Source: Clostridiales bacterium (GTDB lineage: Bacteria; Bacillota; Clostridia; Lachnospirales; Lachnospiraceae). From it: 63,555 nt of DNA. Shown here in pieces: positions 27,656 through 36,895 of this stretch (positions are counted from its first letter, which is position 1; each line of letters opens with the position of its first letter). The position numbers and the translations under genes are program-made. Below the pieces are notes generated by a model, which worked only from the letters and a program-made list of their open reading frames with translations, was not told the DNA's origin and made no database searches. The stretch covers positions 1 to 63,555 of the forward strand of contig JALFSR010000037.1 of the NCBI GenBank assembly GCA_022778745.1, in the 5' to 3' direction.

Positions 27656-28680
27656 TTTATTTCTCCAATTCTATTCAATAAAATTTCATTTTCTTCTCTG
27701 CTTTTTACTGCAATTCGGTAAAATCCGTTTAATAATCCTCTAAAATTACTGCAGTCACGAATTAATATTCCATTTTTCAGCATTTGTTCATATAATGGTT
27801 TTTCGCTGTAAAGAAAAATAAAATTTGCCTCACTTAAAAATACACGAATTCCTAGCTGTCTTAATTTCATCTCCAAAAACTGTCGTTCTTGTTTTACATA
27901 GTCTACTGTTTTCTTTATAAATTCTGTCTCCGCTGCACAGGCACACCCTGCCATCTGTGCAAAATTAGATAGATTCCACTCTGGAATTTGCTTCTTTATA
28001 TGAGTCAGCAATTCCATATTGCTGCATATCAGATATCCTAAACGCACTCCTGGAATAGAAAATATTTTTGTAAATGCTCTGATGAGTATAACATTTTCAA
28101 ACTGCTCGATTTCTTGAATAATACTGCATTCACCATCACAAAATTCAATAAAACATTCATCTAACACAACAACAATTCCTTTGTCTTTGCAGTGACGCAA
28201 AATTGTTCTTAAATTGTCTTTCCTGATTAAATTTCCTGTCGGATTATTTGGATTTGCAAGAAATAGCAGATCTACATCTTTTTCCAATATTTGGAAGAAG
28301 TCATCTCCAATACGAAACTGTGTTTCTTCTTTTGTCTCGTAATAAATTATTTCCCCACCTGATGCCGCTGCCGCATATTCATATCCATAAAATGACGGCA
28401 CTGGTATTACTGTCTTTTTTGGCTTTATTGCATGAACAATCGCCATAAACAGTTCCGATGCTCCATTCCCAAATATTAAATATTCATTTTGTATATGCAG
28501 CATATCAGCCACTGCCTGTTTTAAATTTTGTGCCTCTATATCAGGATATTGAATGCAAGTTTCAACTGCCTCATGCAAACAATCTTTTACTGTTTTTGGT
28601 ATGCCAAGTGGATTCGTATTTACTGAAAAATCTATCTTTACTTTATTTGTATAAATATCTCCGCCATGAATTTTTCTCAT
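27652..28680 (-). CDS. cobD: Threonine-phosphate decarboxylase (CobD), PLP-dependent
   Basis: It makes (R)-1-amino-2-propanol phosphate from L-threonine phosphate for the nucleotide loop. It is a histidinol-phosphate-aminotransferase fold: GGDIYTNKVKIDFSVNTNPLG, NGASELFMAIVHAI, FLANPNNPTGN, VVLDECFIEF and RAFTKIFSIPGVRLGY with the PLP lysine. I choose the ATG at 28680, which follows AAAGGA, giving 342 aa, over the upstream opening at 28719. A 116-nt gap separates it from cbiB. Confidence 0.92.
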   Translation of the reverse strand: MRKIHGGDIYTNKVKIDFSVNTNPLGIPKTVKDCLHEAVETCIQYPDIEAQNLKQAVADMLHIQNEYLIFGNGASELFMAIVHAIKPKKTVIPVPSFYGYEYAAAASGGEIIYYETKEETQFRIGDDFFQILEKDVDLLFLANPNNPTGNLIRKDNLRTILRHCKDKGIVVVLDECFIEFCDGECSIIQEIEQFENVILIRAFTKIFSIPGVRLGYLICSNMELLTHIKKQIPEWNLSNFAQMAGCACAAETEFIKKTVDYVKQERQFLEMKLRQLGIRVFLSEANFIFLYSEKPLYEQMLKNGILIRDCSNFRGLLNGFYRIAVKSREENEILLNRIGEIN

Positions 28681-28796
28681 ACATTTTCCTTTAATACAAT
28701 CCCCAGTGCCTTTTAGCATCTGGAAAGCTTCTGCTTCCTTTCTAATACCATTTCTTTTTTACTTTATTTTAACAATCTGCTTTGCTGCATTATTTG

Positions 28797-29780
28797 TCAT
28801 ATTTGACAAAACCAATTTATTCCTATTAAAATAAATAAACATAATAGTTCACTCATCCATGCAGTTAAATACATCAGCCGATTGGCACGTTTAATATCTT
28901 CATATTCGACTTTGCGCAGATTGTCTCCGATATACGGTTTTTTTACGATTTTACCAAAATAACTTGCATCTCCAGCAAGCTGAATTCCTAATGCCCCAGC
29001 ACACACGGATTCTGTCTGTGCTGAGTTTGGACTTGCATGTTTTCTGTTGTCTCTTTTATGTATATAAAATGCCCGTTTTCCAGAAAAAGCATTTCCTCCA
29101 ACAAACGATGCTGCAATCATCATATAGGCACTGATTCTAGAAGGAATAAAATTCACAAAATCATCCAATTTTGCCGCTGCTGTGCCAAAATAAAAATATT
29201 TTTGATTTTTATATCCAATCATAGAATCCATTGTGTTGACTGCTTTATATAAGAAGCCTAATATTGGACCGCCTAACGCTGTATAAATCATTGGGGCAAT
29301 TACTCCGTCAGAAGTATTTTCTGCCACTGTTTCTATCGCTGCTTTTACAATTTTTTCTTCATCCAGACAGTCTGTATCTCTTCCGACAATCATTGATACT
29401 GCCGTTCGTGCACCTCCTAAATCATGATTTTCTAAGCACTTATATACTTTCATACTCTCCACTTTCAGGCATTTGGCTGCAAGTATTTGATAAGTCATAA
29501 TTGTCTCTGCAATAATTCCGACATATGGATGGATCAAATAACAGCTAAACAGCACACTTGTACTGATAGCTGCGGTACTGCTTAATACAATTAAAACAAT
29601 CCATACTCCATACTTTCGTTCTCTTTTTTTAGTTCTTTCCTTTTGCAATCCTAACAACCAACTTTCTGTTTTTGCAATCAGCCATCCAATCAACCGAATT
29701 GGATGAGGCAGACAATACGGATCACCGACAAACAAATCAAGCAAAAATCCGAAAAAAAATGCTATAATATGATATTTCAT
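28797..29780 (-). CDS. cbiB: Adenosylcobinamide-phosphate synthase (CbiB)
   Basis: It attaches aminopropanol (phosphate) to adenosylcobyric acid. It is an integral membrane protein of 327 aa: FGFLLDLFVGDPYCLPHPIRLIG, split here into its conserved DLxxGDP-HPxR core, then GRDTDCLDEEKIVKAAIETVAENTSDGV (middle conserved loop) and NTMDSMIGYKN, and LIGINWF near the C-terminus. It lies 15 nt after cobC. Confidence 0.95.
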   Translation of the reverse strand: MKYHIIAFFFGFLLDLFVGDPYCLPHPIRLIGWLIAKTESWLLGLQKERTKKRERKYGVWIVLIVLSSTAAISTSVLFSCYLIHPYVGIIAETIMTYQILAAKCLKVESMKVYKCLENHDLGGARTAVSMIVGRDTDCLDEEKIVKAAIETVAENTSDGVIAPMIYTALGGPILGFLYKAVNTMDSMIGYKNQKYFYFGTAAAKLDDFVNFIPSRISAYMMIAASFVGGNAFSGKRAFYIHKRDNRKHASPNSAQTESVCAGALGIQLAGDASYFGKIVKKPYIGDNLRKVEYEDIKRANRLMYLTAWMSELLCLFILIGINWFCQI

Positions 29781-29795
29781 TTGTTTTCTCCTCTG

Positions 29796-30410
29796 TTATA
29801 GCGGTGTGATGTCAGTTATTATCAATTTTTGATCACATTGTTTTCCTCTAACAATATATCCTTTTCCATTTGCAGCATGATAATCAAAATATTCTCCGCC
29901 ATAATAACTGCTTAACAATGCCATAATTGTACCGCCATGCACAATCATTCCAATTGTTTTTTGCTCGCTACTATGATTCCATACTATGTTCTGCATTATA
30001 AAAAAGCCTTCTCTGCAGCGTGCAATAAATTGCTCTCTGCTCTCTCCATCTGGAAATGGAAGTGTCCCATTGCTGTCAATCCAAGCTTGATATCGTCTGT
30101 CATCTTTTAATTCAATATAATTTTTTCCTTCAAATAATCCAAAATCAATCTCTGACCATTCTTTTACAATAATCGGTTCTAAATCAGGATAAAGAATATT
30201 TGCCGTCTGAATGCACCGTTTCATCGGACTTGTAAACAATTCATTGATTTCTGGATACAAGTTAGATTGTTTGTATCGCAGCAATTCATCTTCGCCTTCT
30301 TTAGAAAGAGGTTCATCTGTTTTTCCTAAATACCGATATTGGCTATTTGATTTTGTCGATCCATGCCGAATCATCACAATTGTTATTTGATTTTTTGACC
30401 AATTCCGCAT
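29796..30410 (-). CDS. cobC: Alpha-ribazole phosphatase-like histidine phosphatase (CobC)
   Basis: It removes the 5' phosphate from alpha-ribazole phosphate or adenosylcobalamin phosphate. The phosphoglycerate-mutase-like motif VMIRHGST (about 12-19) supplies the catalytic His. FTSPMKRCIQTA and EIDFGLFEGKNYIEL follow, and VHGGTIMALL holds the second His. The length is 204 aa. It overlaps the CobU-like paralogue by 28 nt. Confidence 0.9.
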   Translation of the reverse strand: MRNWSKNQITIVMIRHGSTKSNSQYRYLGKTDEPLSKEGEDELLRYKQSNLYPEINELFTSPMKRCIQTANILYPDLEPIIVKEWSEIDFGLFEGKNYIELKDDRRYQAWIDSNGTLPFPDGESREQFIARCREGFFIMQNIVWNHSSEQKTIGMIVHGGTIMALLSSYYGGEYFDYHAANGKGYIVRGKQCDQKLIITDITPL

Positions 30411-30760
30411 ATAACACGCTCCACTTCTTCTGCTCGGGCAGCAAGTTGTATTAAGATTCTTCCTGTCCGTTCTCTGTACTCTCGTTCCCGTGCATCAATC
30501 GGCACAATCCCATTGCCAATTTCATCACTGATAATGATGCAGTCTGGATACTGTTCTAAAAACTGCATAATTTCTTCTTCTGGAGACCCGCCTTGTAATA
30601 TACTGCCTTTTACCCAATGATGAAAATGATTGATAATGAGCTGTTTTTCTTTATTTTCTATTTTTGATGGAAGTGCCCCATCTAATATGATACTGGAATC
30701 ATATTTTTGCAGTATGTAATTTAACTTTCCCTGTGCATATCCGCCTATAACTATTTTCAT
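30383..30760 (-). CDS. Short CobU-like protein with a degenerate P-loop
   Basis: The 125-aa protein keeps the C-terminal CobU pattern ISDEIGNGIVPIDAREREYRE and GRILIQLAARAEEVERVI, but the N-terminal nucleotide loop reads GGYAQGKL where CobU has GGxxSGKS. The guanylylation His region is not obvious. It lies between cobS and cobC in the same operon that also contains a full cobU. It may be a regulatory, structural or altered-specificity paralogue; loss of kinase function is plausible but unproven. Confidence 0.75.
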   Translation of the reverse strand: MKIVIGGYAQGKLNYILQKYDSSIILDGALPSKIENKEKQLIINHFHHWVKGSILQGGSPEEEIMQFLEQYPDCIIISDEIGNGIVPIDAREREYRERTGRILIQLAARAEEVERVICGIGQKIK

Positions 30761-30770
30761 TCTTTCTCCT

Positions 30771-31547
30771 TTACAATAAATGATTCATAACTGCCGCTGT
30801 GACTGCAATACTTTCTTCGCAAATCAAAAGAAAATATCCTGCAGTGTCGCCAGTAATTCCGCCAAGTTCTTTTTGGGAACGCTTTCCATAATAAACAAAT
30901 ACAAAAAAAGCGGCTGCTGTCACAGCGATTCCTGCATATAGCGATTGTATAAGTATAACCGCAATGCAGCAGACACATTGCAAACACAATACGAATTTCA
31001 CAATATTTTTTTGTGAACTGCTTGCAAAAAGATAAAGCATTCCATCGTTTTTTGCCGATGGAAAAGAGACAACGCTAATTCCGCTTAGACAGCGTGATAA
31101 AAAAAATCCTGCACATACTATTTTTAACAGCGTATTATCTGTTATCTCTGAAAATGCTCCGACATAAATAAGTTCATATAGCACAAGCATAATAACGGAA
31201 AACGCTCCAATATGCGAATCTTTTAAAATTTGCAGTTTCTTTTCTTTTGGCTGATACGAATGAAATGCATCCATTGTGTCCATAAATCCATCTACATGAA
31301 ATCCCCCAGTAATGAGAAGCGGAATAGCTGCCCCAATCGCCATTGTGCATATTATTCCAATATCCAGATAATTGCATAACTGAATCCAAAAATAAACGCA
31401 TAGTCCGATTATCGCTCCAATCCACGGAAAAAAGCAGAGCATATATTTCATATCTTCTTCTTTCCACTCAAACTGTGGAACAGGAATTTTAGAATAAATT
31501 GAAAATGCAATGATACCTGATTTTAATACTCGCATCGGAATGATCAT
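30771..31547 (-). CDS. cobS: Adenosylcobinamide-GDP ribazoletransferase (CobS)
   Basis: This membrane enzyme of 258 aa joins adenosylcobinamide-GDP to alpha-ribazole (phosphate). The N-terminal FSIYSKIPVPQFEW and the motif GGFHVDGFMDTMDAFHSYQPKEK, read here as GGFHxDGxMDxxDA, are diagnostic, with HIGAFSVIML and multiple helices following. It overlaps cobU by 4 nt. Confidence 0.95.
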   Translation of the reverse strand: MIIPMRVLKSGIIAFSIYSKIPVPQFEWKEEDMKYMLCFFPWIGAIIGLCVYFWIQLCNYLDIGIICTMAIGAAIPLLITGGFHVDGFMDTMDAFHSYQPKEKKLQILKDSHIGAFSVIMLVLYELIYVGAFSEITDNTLLKIVCAGFFLSRCLSGISVVSFPSAKNDGMLYLFASSSQKNIVKFVLCLQCVCCIAVILIQSLYAGIAVTAAAFFVFVYYGKRSQKELGGITGDTAGYFLLICEESIAVTAAVMNHLL

Positions 31548-32089
31548 CCCTTTCTATTTTTTTTAACTATTACTGGAATACCGACAACGACTTCGATCAC
31601 TTCATCTGCCATTTTTGCAAGCTGATTGTTTATCTGTCCCATCGCACGAATATATTCCATCGTAGTTTCATCATAGACGTTTCCATCTTCAAATACATTG
31701 TTGCTTACTATTACGAAATGTGTGAGTTGTTGATTTAATTGTGCAAGTTCTGTTATAATTTTGTTCACCACGATTTCTTCATTTCTTATAATTGCTTCTG
31801 AAAACATCTCATTAGCAGTGAGATTTGATATACACTCAAGCAATGCCATCTTTTTTCCTGTTTTCATCTTTTTTAACGCATGGAAAATATCTGCTGATTG
31901 TTCGATCGTAACAAACCCTTTACCACTTCTAAGCATTCGATGCCGCTGCACCTTTTTTTGTCCTTCACTGTCAAACACTTGCATGGTCGCAATATAATAT
32001 TTTGTTGTTTCTTTGGAGGGACGCGTTATATAGTTTTCTGCATAGGCGGATTTTCCACTTCCACTCCCTCCAATGATCAATGTCATCAT
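31544..32089 (-). CDS. cobU: Adenosylcobinamide kinase / adenosylcobinamide-phosphate guanylyltransferase (CobU)
   Basis: It phosphorylates and then guanylylates adenosylcobinamide. The P-loop is intact (LIIGGSGSGKSAYAE), followed by YYIATMQVFD, KVQRHRMLR with the guanylylated-His candidate, and LLECISNLTANEMF. The length of 181 aa is normal. It overlaps both neighbours by 4 nt (cobT upstream, cobS downstream), typical of tight coupling. Confidence 0.94.
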   Translation of the reverse strand: MMTLIIGGSGSGKSAYAENYITRPSKETTKYYIATMQVFDSEGQKKVQRHRMLRSGKGFVTIEQSADIFHALKKMKTGKKMALLECISNLTANEMFSEAIIRNEEIVVNKIITELAQLNQQLTHFVIVSNNVFEDGNVYDETTMEYIRAMGQINNQLAKMADEVIEVVVGIPVIVKKNRKG

Positions 32090-33198
32090 TGTAATTCTCC
32101 ATACGTTGTCTGTCTCTTATATTGTTCTATTTTCATATCGGAAAACGTTGTTCTATCTTGATAAACGCTTAATGCGATTTCTAATAATGACAGCATCATC
32201 ACTGCCCCCGTTCCTTCTCCTAATGCCATGTTTCCATCAATCACTGGTTTTATGTTCAATTCTGCCATTAATTTTTCTATTGCTGGTTCCTTTCCTTTAT
32301 GCGATGGAATCATGTACGCTTTTGTTCCAGGCATAATTCGCTCTGCAAGTAATGCTGAAACCATACTGATTACACCGTCCAATACAATTGGTATATGAAA
32401 CAATGCACCGCCAATACAAACGCCAGCAAGTCCTGCAATATCCAATCCTCCGACTGTTGACAATATCTGAAGTGCATCTGCTTCTCTAAGCTTATATTTT
32501 TCTATTGCCTGTGTTATCACTTGTTTTTTGTGAACCAGCTTTTTATCATCCAATCCTGCACCTCTTCCTGTCACTTCTTCTACAGAACAGTTTAACAACG
32601 CTGCCGCCACGGCACTGCTCGTCGTCGTATTTCCAATTCCCATCTCACCTGTGGCAAGGATATGATATCCTTCTTTTTTACAGTCCGACACTATTTCTAT
32701 TCCGGTCAAAATTGCCTGTATCGTCTCCTTCTCTGTCATCGCAGGTTCGTTCTTAAAGTTTCTCGTTCCACAGCGAATTTTTTTGTTGACTACTCCTTTT
32801 ATTACGTGCTTACTATTTATGCCGATATCAACTGGAATTGTATCTGCACCGATCATCTGGGCCATTTTTCCTACAGAAGATTGATTCTTTGCCATTTCTT
32901 GTACTACTGCCATCGTCACATCTTGCCCTGACTGACTAATTCCTTCTTCCACAATTCCATTATCTGCACACATAATAATAACTGCTTTTTTTGAGATATT
33001 CACGCAATCCGTTCTCTGAATTGCCCCTATCTGTGCAATCAGTGTCTCAAATCTTCCCAGTCCATCAACTGGTTTCGCTATATTATCCCAGTTTTTTAAT
33101 ACTTTCTTATAACTTATTTCATCTAACTTATCTATATTTAAATGAGTCAATGATTCCTTTGTTCTATTATTCCAAATGAGTTTCTCGAAGCATTCCAT
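32086..33198 (-). CDS. cobT: Nicotinate-nucleotide-dimethylbenzimidazole phosphoribosyltransferase (CobT)
   Basis: It activates the lower-ligand base to its alpha-ribotide. Seen are [73 protein letters not shown] and LGEGTGAVM with the catalytic Glu. The length of 370 aa is normal. The start lies within the end of cbiP (32-nt overlap). The lower ligand itself cannot be told from sequence. Confidence 0.95.
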   Translation of the reverse strand: MECFEKLIWNNRTKESLTHLNIDKLDEISYKKVLKNWDNIAKPVDGLGRFETLIAQIGAIQRTDCVNISKKAVIIMCADNGIVEEGISQSGQDVTMAVVQEMAKNQSSVGKMAQMIGADTIPVDIGINSKHVIKGVVNKKIRCGTRNFKNEPAMTEKETIQAILTGIEIVSDCKKEGYHILATGEMGIGNTTTSSAVAAALLNCSVEEVTGRGAGLDDKKLVHKKQVITQAIEKYKLREADALQILSTVGGLDIAGLAGVCIGGALFHIPIVLDGVISMVSALLAERIMPGTKAYMIPSHKGKEPAIEKLMAELNIKPVIDGNMALGEGTGAVMMLSLLEIALSVYQDRTTFSDMKIEQYKRQTTYGELQ

Positions 33199-34660
33199 AA
33201 ATTTCCTCCATATTCAAATATCTTCGTAATGTATCTGCTAATTTATCATATTGTTTTTCTTTAAAACTCTGATCATCTTCAAACATACCATCTTCTATTT
33301 TGATTCCTTTTTTCTCTGCCAATCCATTTATAATTGAAGTTGCAACAGTGCCTTTATCGAATATTCCATGAATATATGTACCATATATATTTTTGTTATT
33401 GCCAGACACGACCGCTTCTTTTATACAGCCCTGAACTGTCTCTCCATTTTCTGCCCACTTTGTCTGTCCCATATGTATTTCATATCCACAATATTCCAAA
33501 CCTGATAAACAAGAAAACAATCCTTCCAGCTCATTAAAACAGCCTTTCACTTGAGAGCGTACTTTATTGTCTTTTAATTCCGTTGCAACAGGAAGTAATT
33601 CCATGCCTCGCATCATACCTCCCTCTTCCACGCCTGCTGGATCACTAATCCATTGTCCTAACATCTGATATCCGCCGCAAATACCGCAGACTGGTATTTG
33701 TTCTGCCAACCGTTTTATCGCAGATTCCAACCCATTTTGACGCATCCACTTTAAATCACCCATCGTATTTTTGCTTCCAGGCAGTAAAATCAAATCAGGA
33801 TGATGCAGCTGCTCCACAGAAGTGACATAACGAACGGACACTTCCTTTATTTGCTCAAACACATGAAAGTCTGTAAAATTTGAAATTCTTGGATAGCGAA
33901 TGACTGCAAGATCAATGCATGCTGCATTCTTTTTGTCAAATCGCTCTGTTAAACTATCTTCATCTTCCAGTGACAATTCCATATACGGAACAACTCCAAT
34001 GACTGGAATTTTTCCTCTTTGTTCCAACATAACAATACCAGAATCAAGAATTGATGCATCACCGCGGAATTTATTAATAATTAATCCCTTTACCCGTTCT
34101 TTTTCTTCTTTTTCTAATAACATTAAAGTTCCTAACAGCTGTGCAAACACACCGCCTCTGTCAACGTCTCCAACTAAAATGACAGGTGCATCTACTAACG
34201 CTGCAAGACCCATATTTACGATGTCCTGTTCCTTTAAGTTAATTTCTGCCGGGCTTCCTGCTCCTTCTATGACAATAATATCTGCCATCTGCTCTAATTT
34301 GCGAAACGCTTTTTTTATATCTGGAATTAATTGTTTTTTATAGGAAAAATAATCTCTTGCAGTCATATTTCCAAGTACTTCTCCATTTACAATTACTTGC
34401 GATCCAGTATGATTTGTTGGTTTTAATAAAATAGGATTCATACAGACCATTGGTTCAATTCCTGCCGCCTCTGCCTGCATTACTTGTGCCCGCCCCATTT
34501 CAAGCCCTTCTTTTGTAATAAATGAATTTAACGCCATATTTTGTGACTTAAACGGTGCAACCCGATAACCGTCCTGCTTCATAATTCTGCATAAACCAGC
34601 AGCAATAAGGCTCTTTCCTGCATTGGACATTGTTCCTTGAACCATAATTACTTTTGCCAT
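33167..34660 (-). CDS. cbiP: Cobyric acid synthase (CbiP/CobQ)
   Basis: It amidates the b, d, e and g side chains of adenosylcobyrinate a,c-diamide. The N-terminal ATPase-like domain ([37 protein letters not shown]) is followed by a class I glutamine amidotransferase domain with [11 protein letters not shown] and [14 protein letters not shown]. The length of 497 aa is normal. It is the first biosynthetic gene after the transporter genes of the operon. Confidence 0.95.
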   Translation of the reverse strand: MAKVIMVQGTMSNAGKSLIAAGLCRIMKQDGYRVAPFKSQNMALNSFITKEGLEMGRAQVMQAEAAGIEPMVCMNPILLKPTNHTGSQVIVNGEVLGNMTARDYFSYKKQLIPDIKKAFRKLEQMADIIVIEGAGSPAEINLKEQDIVNMGLAALVDAPVILVGDVDRGGVFAQLLGTLMLLEKEEKERVKGLIINKFRGDASILDSGIVMLEQRGKIPVIGVVPYMELSLEDEDSLTERFDKKNAACIDLAVIRYPRISNFTDFHVFEQIKEVSVRYVTSVEQLHHPDLILLPGSKNTMGDLKWMRQNGLESAIKRLAEQIPVCGICGGYQMLGQWISDPAGVEEGGMMRGMELLPVATELKDNKVRSQVKGCFNELEGLFSCLSGLEYCGYEIHMGQTKWAENGETVQGCIKEAVVSGNNKNIYGTYIHGIFDKGTVATSIINGLAEKKGIKIEDGMFEDDQSFKEKQYDKLADTLRRYLNMEEIYGMLRETHLE

Positions 34661-34677
34661 CTATGTTCCATGCCTTT

Positions 34678-35787
34678 CTATTTTTCTCTTATTTCTTCTA
34701 ACTTTCCCGTCTGTCTGGCATATTCAAACAACTCTTTATTTGCCGATTCAAAAGTTCCAAATGCCGTTCGGCAGCAAATCACCCTCTTACACGTATCCAC
34801 TGCCTTTTTTGCTTGTTCTAATGTCTGCTGTTCAACTAATTCAAATGCTCTTGTGCTGATCACTTCCGATGCTAATGCATTCGCCGTTGGAAAGTCCAGA
34901 TCGTTGTCTGAAAGAATGCCCGTCACAAATGCTTGTCCTTCTCGCTGCAATTTACGATAAACACTTCTTCCGCTGCCGCCGCCTGCAATGACAAATAAAT
35001 CTGCCTTTCCTTTTGGCGGCTCTAATTCTACAATTCCATTTTCCTCGTCAAAACTGCCCATCTTTATTTTAAAAAGCCGTTTGATATAATCAGCTTGAAA
35101 TATTTGTGCTGGAGTGCCATATTTTTCTACATATTCTCCTTTTAGACAGAGAATTTTATCAGAAACTCTTTCTGCCAACTCCAGCTCATGCAGCGACATA
35201 ATAACTGTAAGCTCTTTTTTCTTTCTCATTTCCTGCAATATAGATAAAAATTCCAACTTATATTTGATATCCAAATACGAAGTCGGCTCGTCCAATATAA
35301 TAATTTCTGGCTGCTGACAGATCGCTCTTGCAAGCATTACACGCTGTTTCTGCCCATCGCTGATCTTTTGGAAATCTTGACTGCGAATATCTGTCATATG
35401 GACAAGTTCCATGACTTCTTCTATAATCTGATTATCTTCTTTTGACAATATCCCAAATCTTCCTGTATATGGATATCGTCCTGTCGCCACAACATCTTCA
35501 CAAGTCATCATCTCCGTTTTCGGTTTTTCTGTAAATACAACGGACATTTTCTTTGCCAGCTCTCCTCGTCCCATCTCTGCTAAAGATTGTCTTCCAATAT
35601 ATACTGCACCGCTGATTAGGCTTAATTGTCCCGCAATACTCTTTAATACTGTAGATTTTCCTGCTCCATTTGAACCAATCAACGTTAGAATTTCACCTTT
35701 TGGCAGCTCAATTTCAATCTCTTTGATCAGCGGTTTTTTATCATATCCAACACATATTTTATTTGTATAAAAATAATAATTTTTCAC
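34678..35787 (-). CDS. FecE/BtuD-like ABC ATPase with a ~110-aa C-terminal extension
   Basis: This is the ATPase of the importer encoded with the next two upstream genes. It has Walker A GSNGAGKST (38-46), signature ISDGQKQR (142-149) and Walker B IIILDEPTS (162-170). After about residue 258 comes an extra domain with a Rossmann-like FVIAGGGSGRSVYRKL and a Cys-containing CKRVICCRTAFGTF; its role is unknown. The GTG at 35787 has GGAGG 6 nt before it and begins after the permease stop, giving 369 aa, so it is preferred over the earlier opening. The substrate is probably a corrinoid or cobalt chelate. Confidence 0.87.
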   Translation of the reverse strand: MKNYYFYTNKICVGYDKKPLIKEIEIELPKGEILTLIGSNGAGKSTVLKSIAGQLSLISGAVYIGRQSLAEMGRGELAKKMSVVFTEKPKTEMMTCEDVVATGRYPYTGRFGILSKEDNQIIEEVMELVHMTDIRSQDFQKISDGQKQRVMLARAICQQPEIIILDEPTSYLDIKYKLEFLSILQEMRKKKELTVIMSLHELELAERVSDKILCLKGEYVEKYGTPAQIFQADYIKRLFKIKMGSFDEENGIVELEPPKGKADLFVIAGGGSGRSVYRKLQREGQAFVTGILSDNDLDFPTANALASEVISTRAFELVEQQTLEQAKKAVDTCKRVICCRTAFGTFESANKELFEYARQTGKLEEIREK

Positions 35788-35809
35788 ACGAATCCTCCAT
35801 GCCGCTTTT

Positions 35810-36823
35810 CTATTTTCTGCGCCCTGCCATAATCCAAAGTACAACTGGTGCTCCAAACACTGCAGTTACTGTGCTGATACTCAGTTCTGTCGGTGCAAAT
35901 ACTGTTCTTGCAATCAAATCACAGAGCAAACAAAACATGCTGCCGCCAAAAAAACTCGCTGGTATCATCCATATTGGCTGATTTGTCCCTAAAAAATGCT
36001 TGACTAAATGCGGCACTGCAATTCCGACAAATGAGATTGGTCCTGCATATGCAACAACACATGCAGATAAAATACTGGAAAGTACGATTAACAGTATACG
36101 CAGCATACGGATATTCACTCCCATATTCTGTGCATAAGTTTCTCCTAACTGATACGCACTGATCGGCTTTGAAAGAAAGAAAATAAGAATGCTTGTCACA
36201 ACTATTATTCCAAGCATCGTAAATACATTATCCCACGACATTCCTGAAAAACTGCCGCGGGACCAATTATGCAGATTGACTATATCTGCATCATCTGCAA
36301 ATGTTACGACAAAGTCGGTAATTGCAGAACAAATATAGCCAATCATAACTCCACTCACTACAAGCATGGACATATTATTTACTTTCTTTGATAAAATCAG
36401 TACAAAACCCATTGAAAGCAATGCCCCGATAAAAGCAGCTAAAATTAAAACAGTCGAACTAACTCGGATAGACTTCCCAAGCAAAAATACCATAACAAGT
36501 GCAACAATCAGCTTCGATCCCGAAGAAATTCCTAATACAAACGGTCCTGCTATCGGATTATGAAAAAACGTCTGCAAAAGATATCCTGACAAAGCTAGTG
36601 CACCTCCTAATAATAAGGCAGCAACTGCTCTCGGAAATCGAATATCCATAATAATCCGCCGATAATTCTCATCCAATTCATTTCCTGCAAAAAAACGAAT
36701 AATATCTTGGATAGATATTGAAATACTCCCATAAAAAATATGACAGAAAAGGAAAAAAATACTCCCAATTCCAAGCAAACATAATGCAGTGATATAACGA
36801 ACTTTTCTTTTATTTTTTTTCAT
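35810..36823 (-). CDS. FecCD/BtuC-type ABC permease
   Basis: The 337-aa polytopic protein has the FecCD pattern: RFPRAVAALLLGGALALSGYLLQ (conserved RxPR and GxxLxxxG), NPIAGPFVLGISSG, FVGIAVPHLVKHFLG (coupling helix) and PTELSISTVTAVFGAPVVL. It belongs to the family that imports cobalamin, heme or siderophores. Position in a B12-riboswitch operon favours corrinoid uptake. Confidence 0.92.
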   Translation of the reverse strand: MKKNKRKVRYITALCLLGIGSIFFLFCHIFYGSISISIQDIIRFFAGNELDENYRRIIMDIRFPRAVAALLLGGALALSGYLLQTFFHNPIAGPFVLGISSGSKLIVALVMVFLLGKSIRVSSTVLILAAFIGALLSMGFVLILSKKVNNMSMLVVSGVMIGYICSAITDFVVTFADDADIVNLHNWSRGSFSGMSWDNVFTMLGIIVVTSILIFFLSKPISAYQLGETYAQNMGVNIRMLRILLIVLSSILSACVVAYAGPISFVGIAVPHLVKHFLGTNQPIWMIPASFFGGSMFCLLCDLIARTVFAPTELSISTVTAVFGAPVVLWIMAGRRK

Positions 36824-36855
36824 AAATAAAATCCTTTCGTTTGTTGTAGGCAGAA

Positions 36856-36879
36856 ACCCACTACCTTTAGGCGGTGGGT
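36856..36879. repeat. Imperfect REP-like hairpin between permease and binding-protein genes
   Basis: ACCCACTACC (36856-36865) pairs with GGCGGTGGGT (36870-36879) with one wobble and one mismatch around a TTTA loop, and is followed by AGTTGACAA. Hairpins of this form plus a TTGAC tetramer resemble the ends of IS200/IS605-type elements or REP sequences. No transposase gene is nearby, so this would be a remnant or a stand-alone repeat. It sits inside a transcribed operon and might stabilise or attenuate mRNA. Confidence 0.45.
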
Positions 36880-36895
36880 AGTTGACAATAATCTC

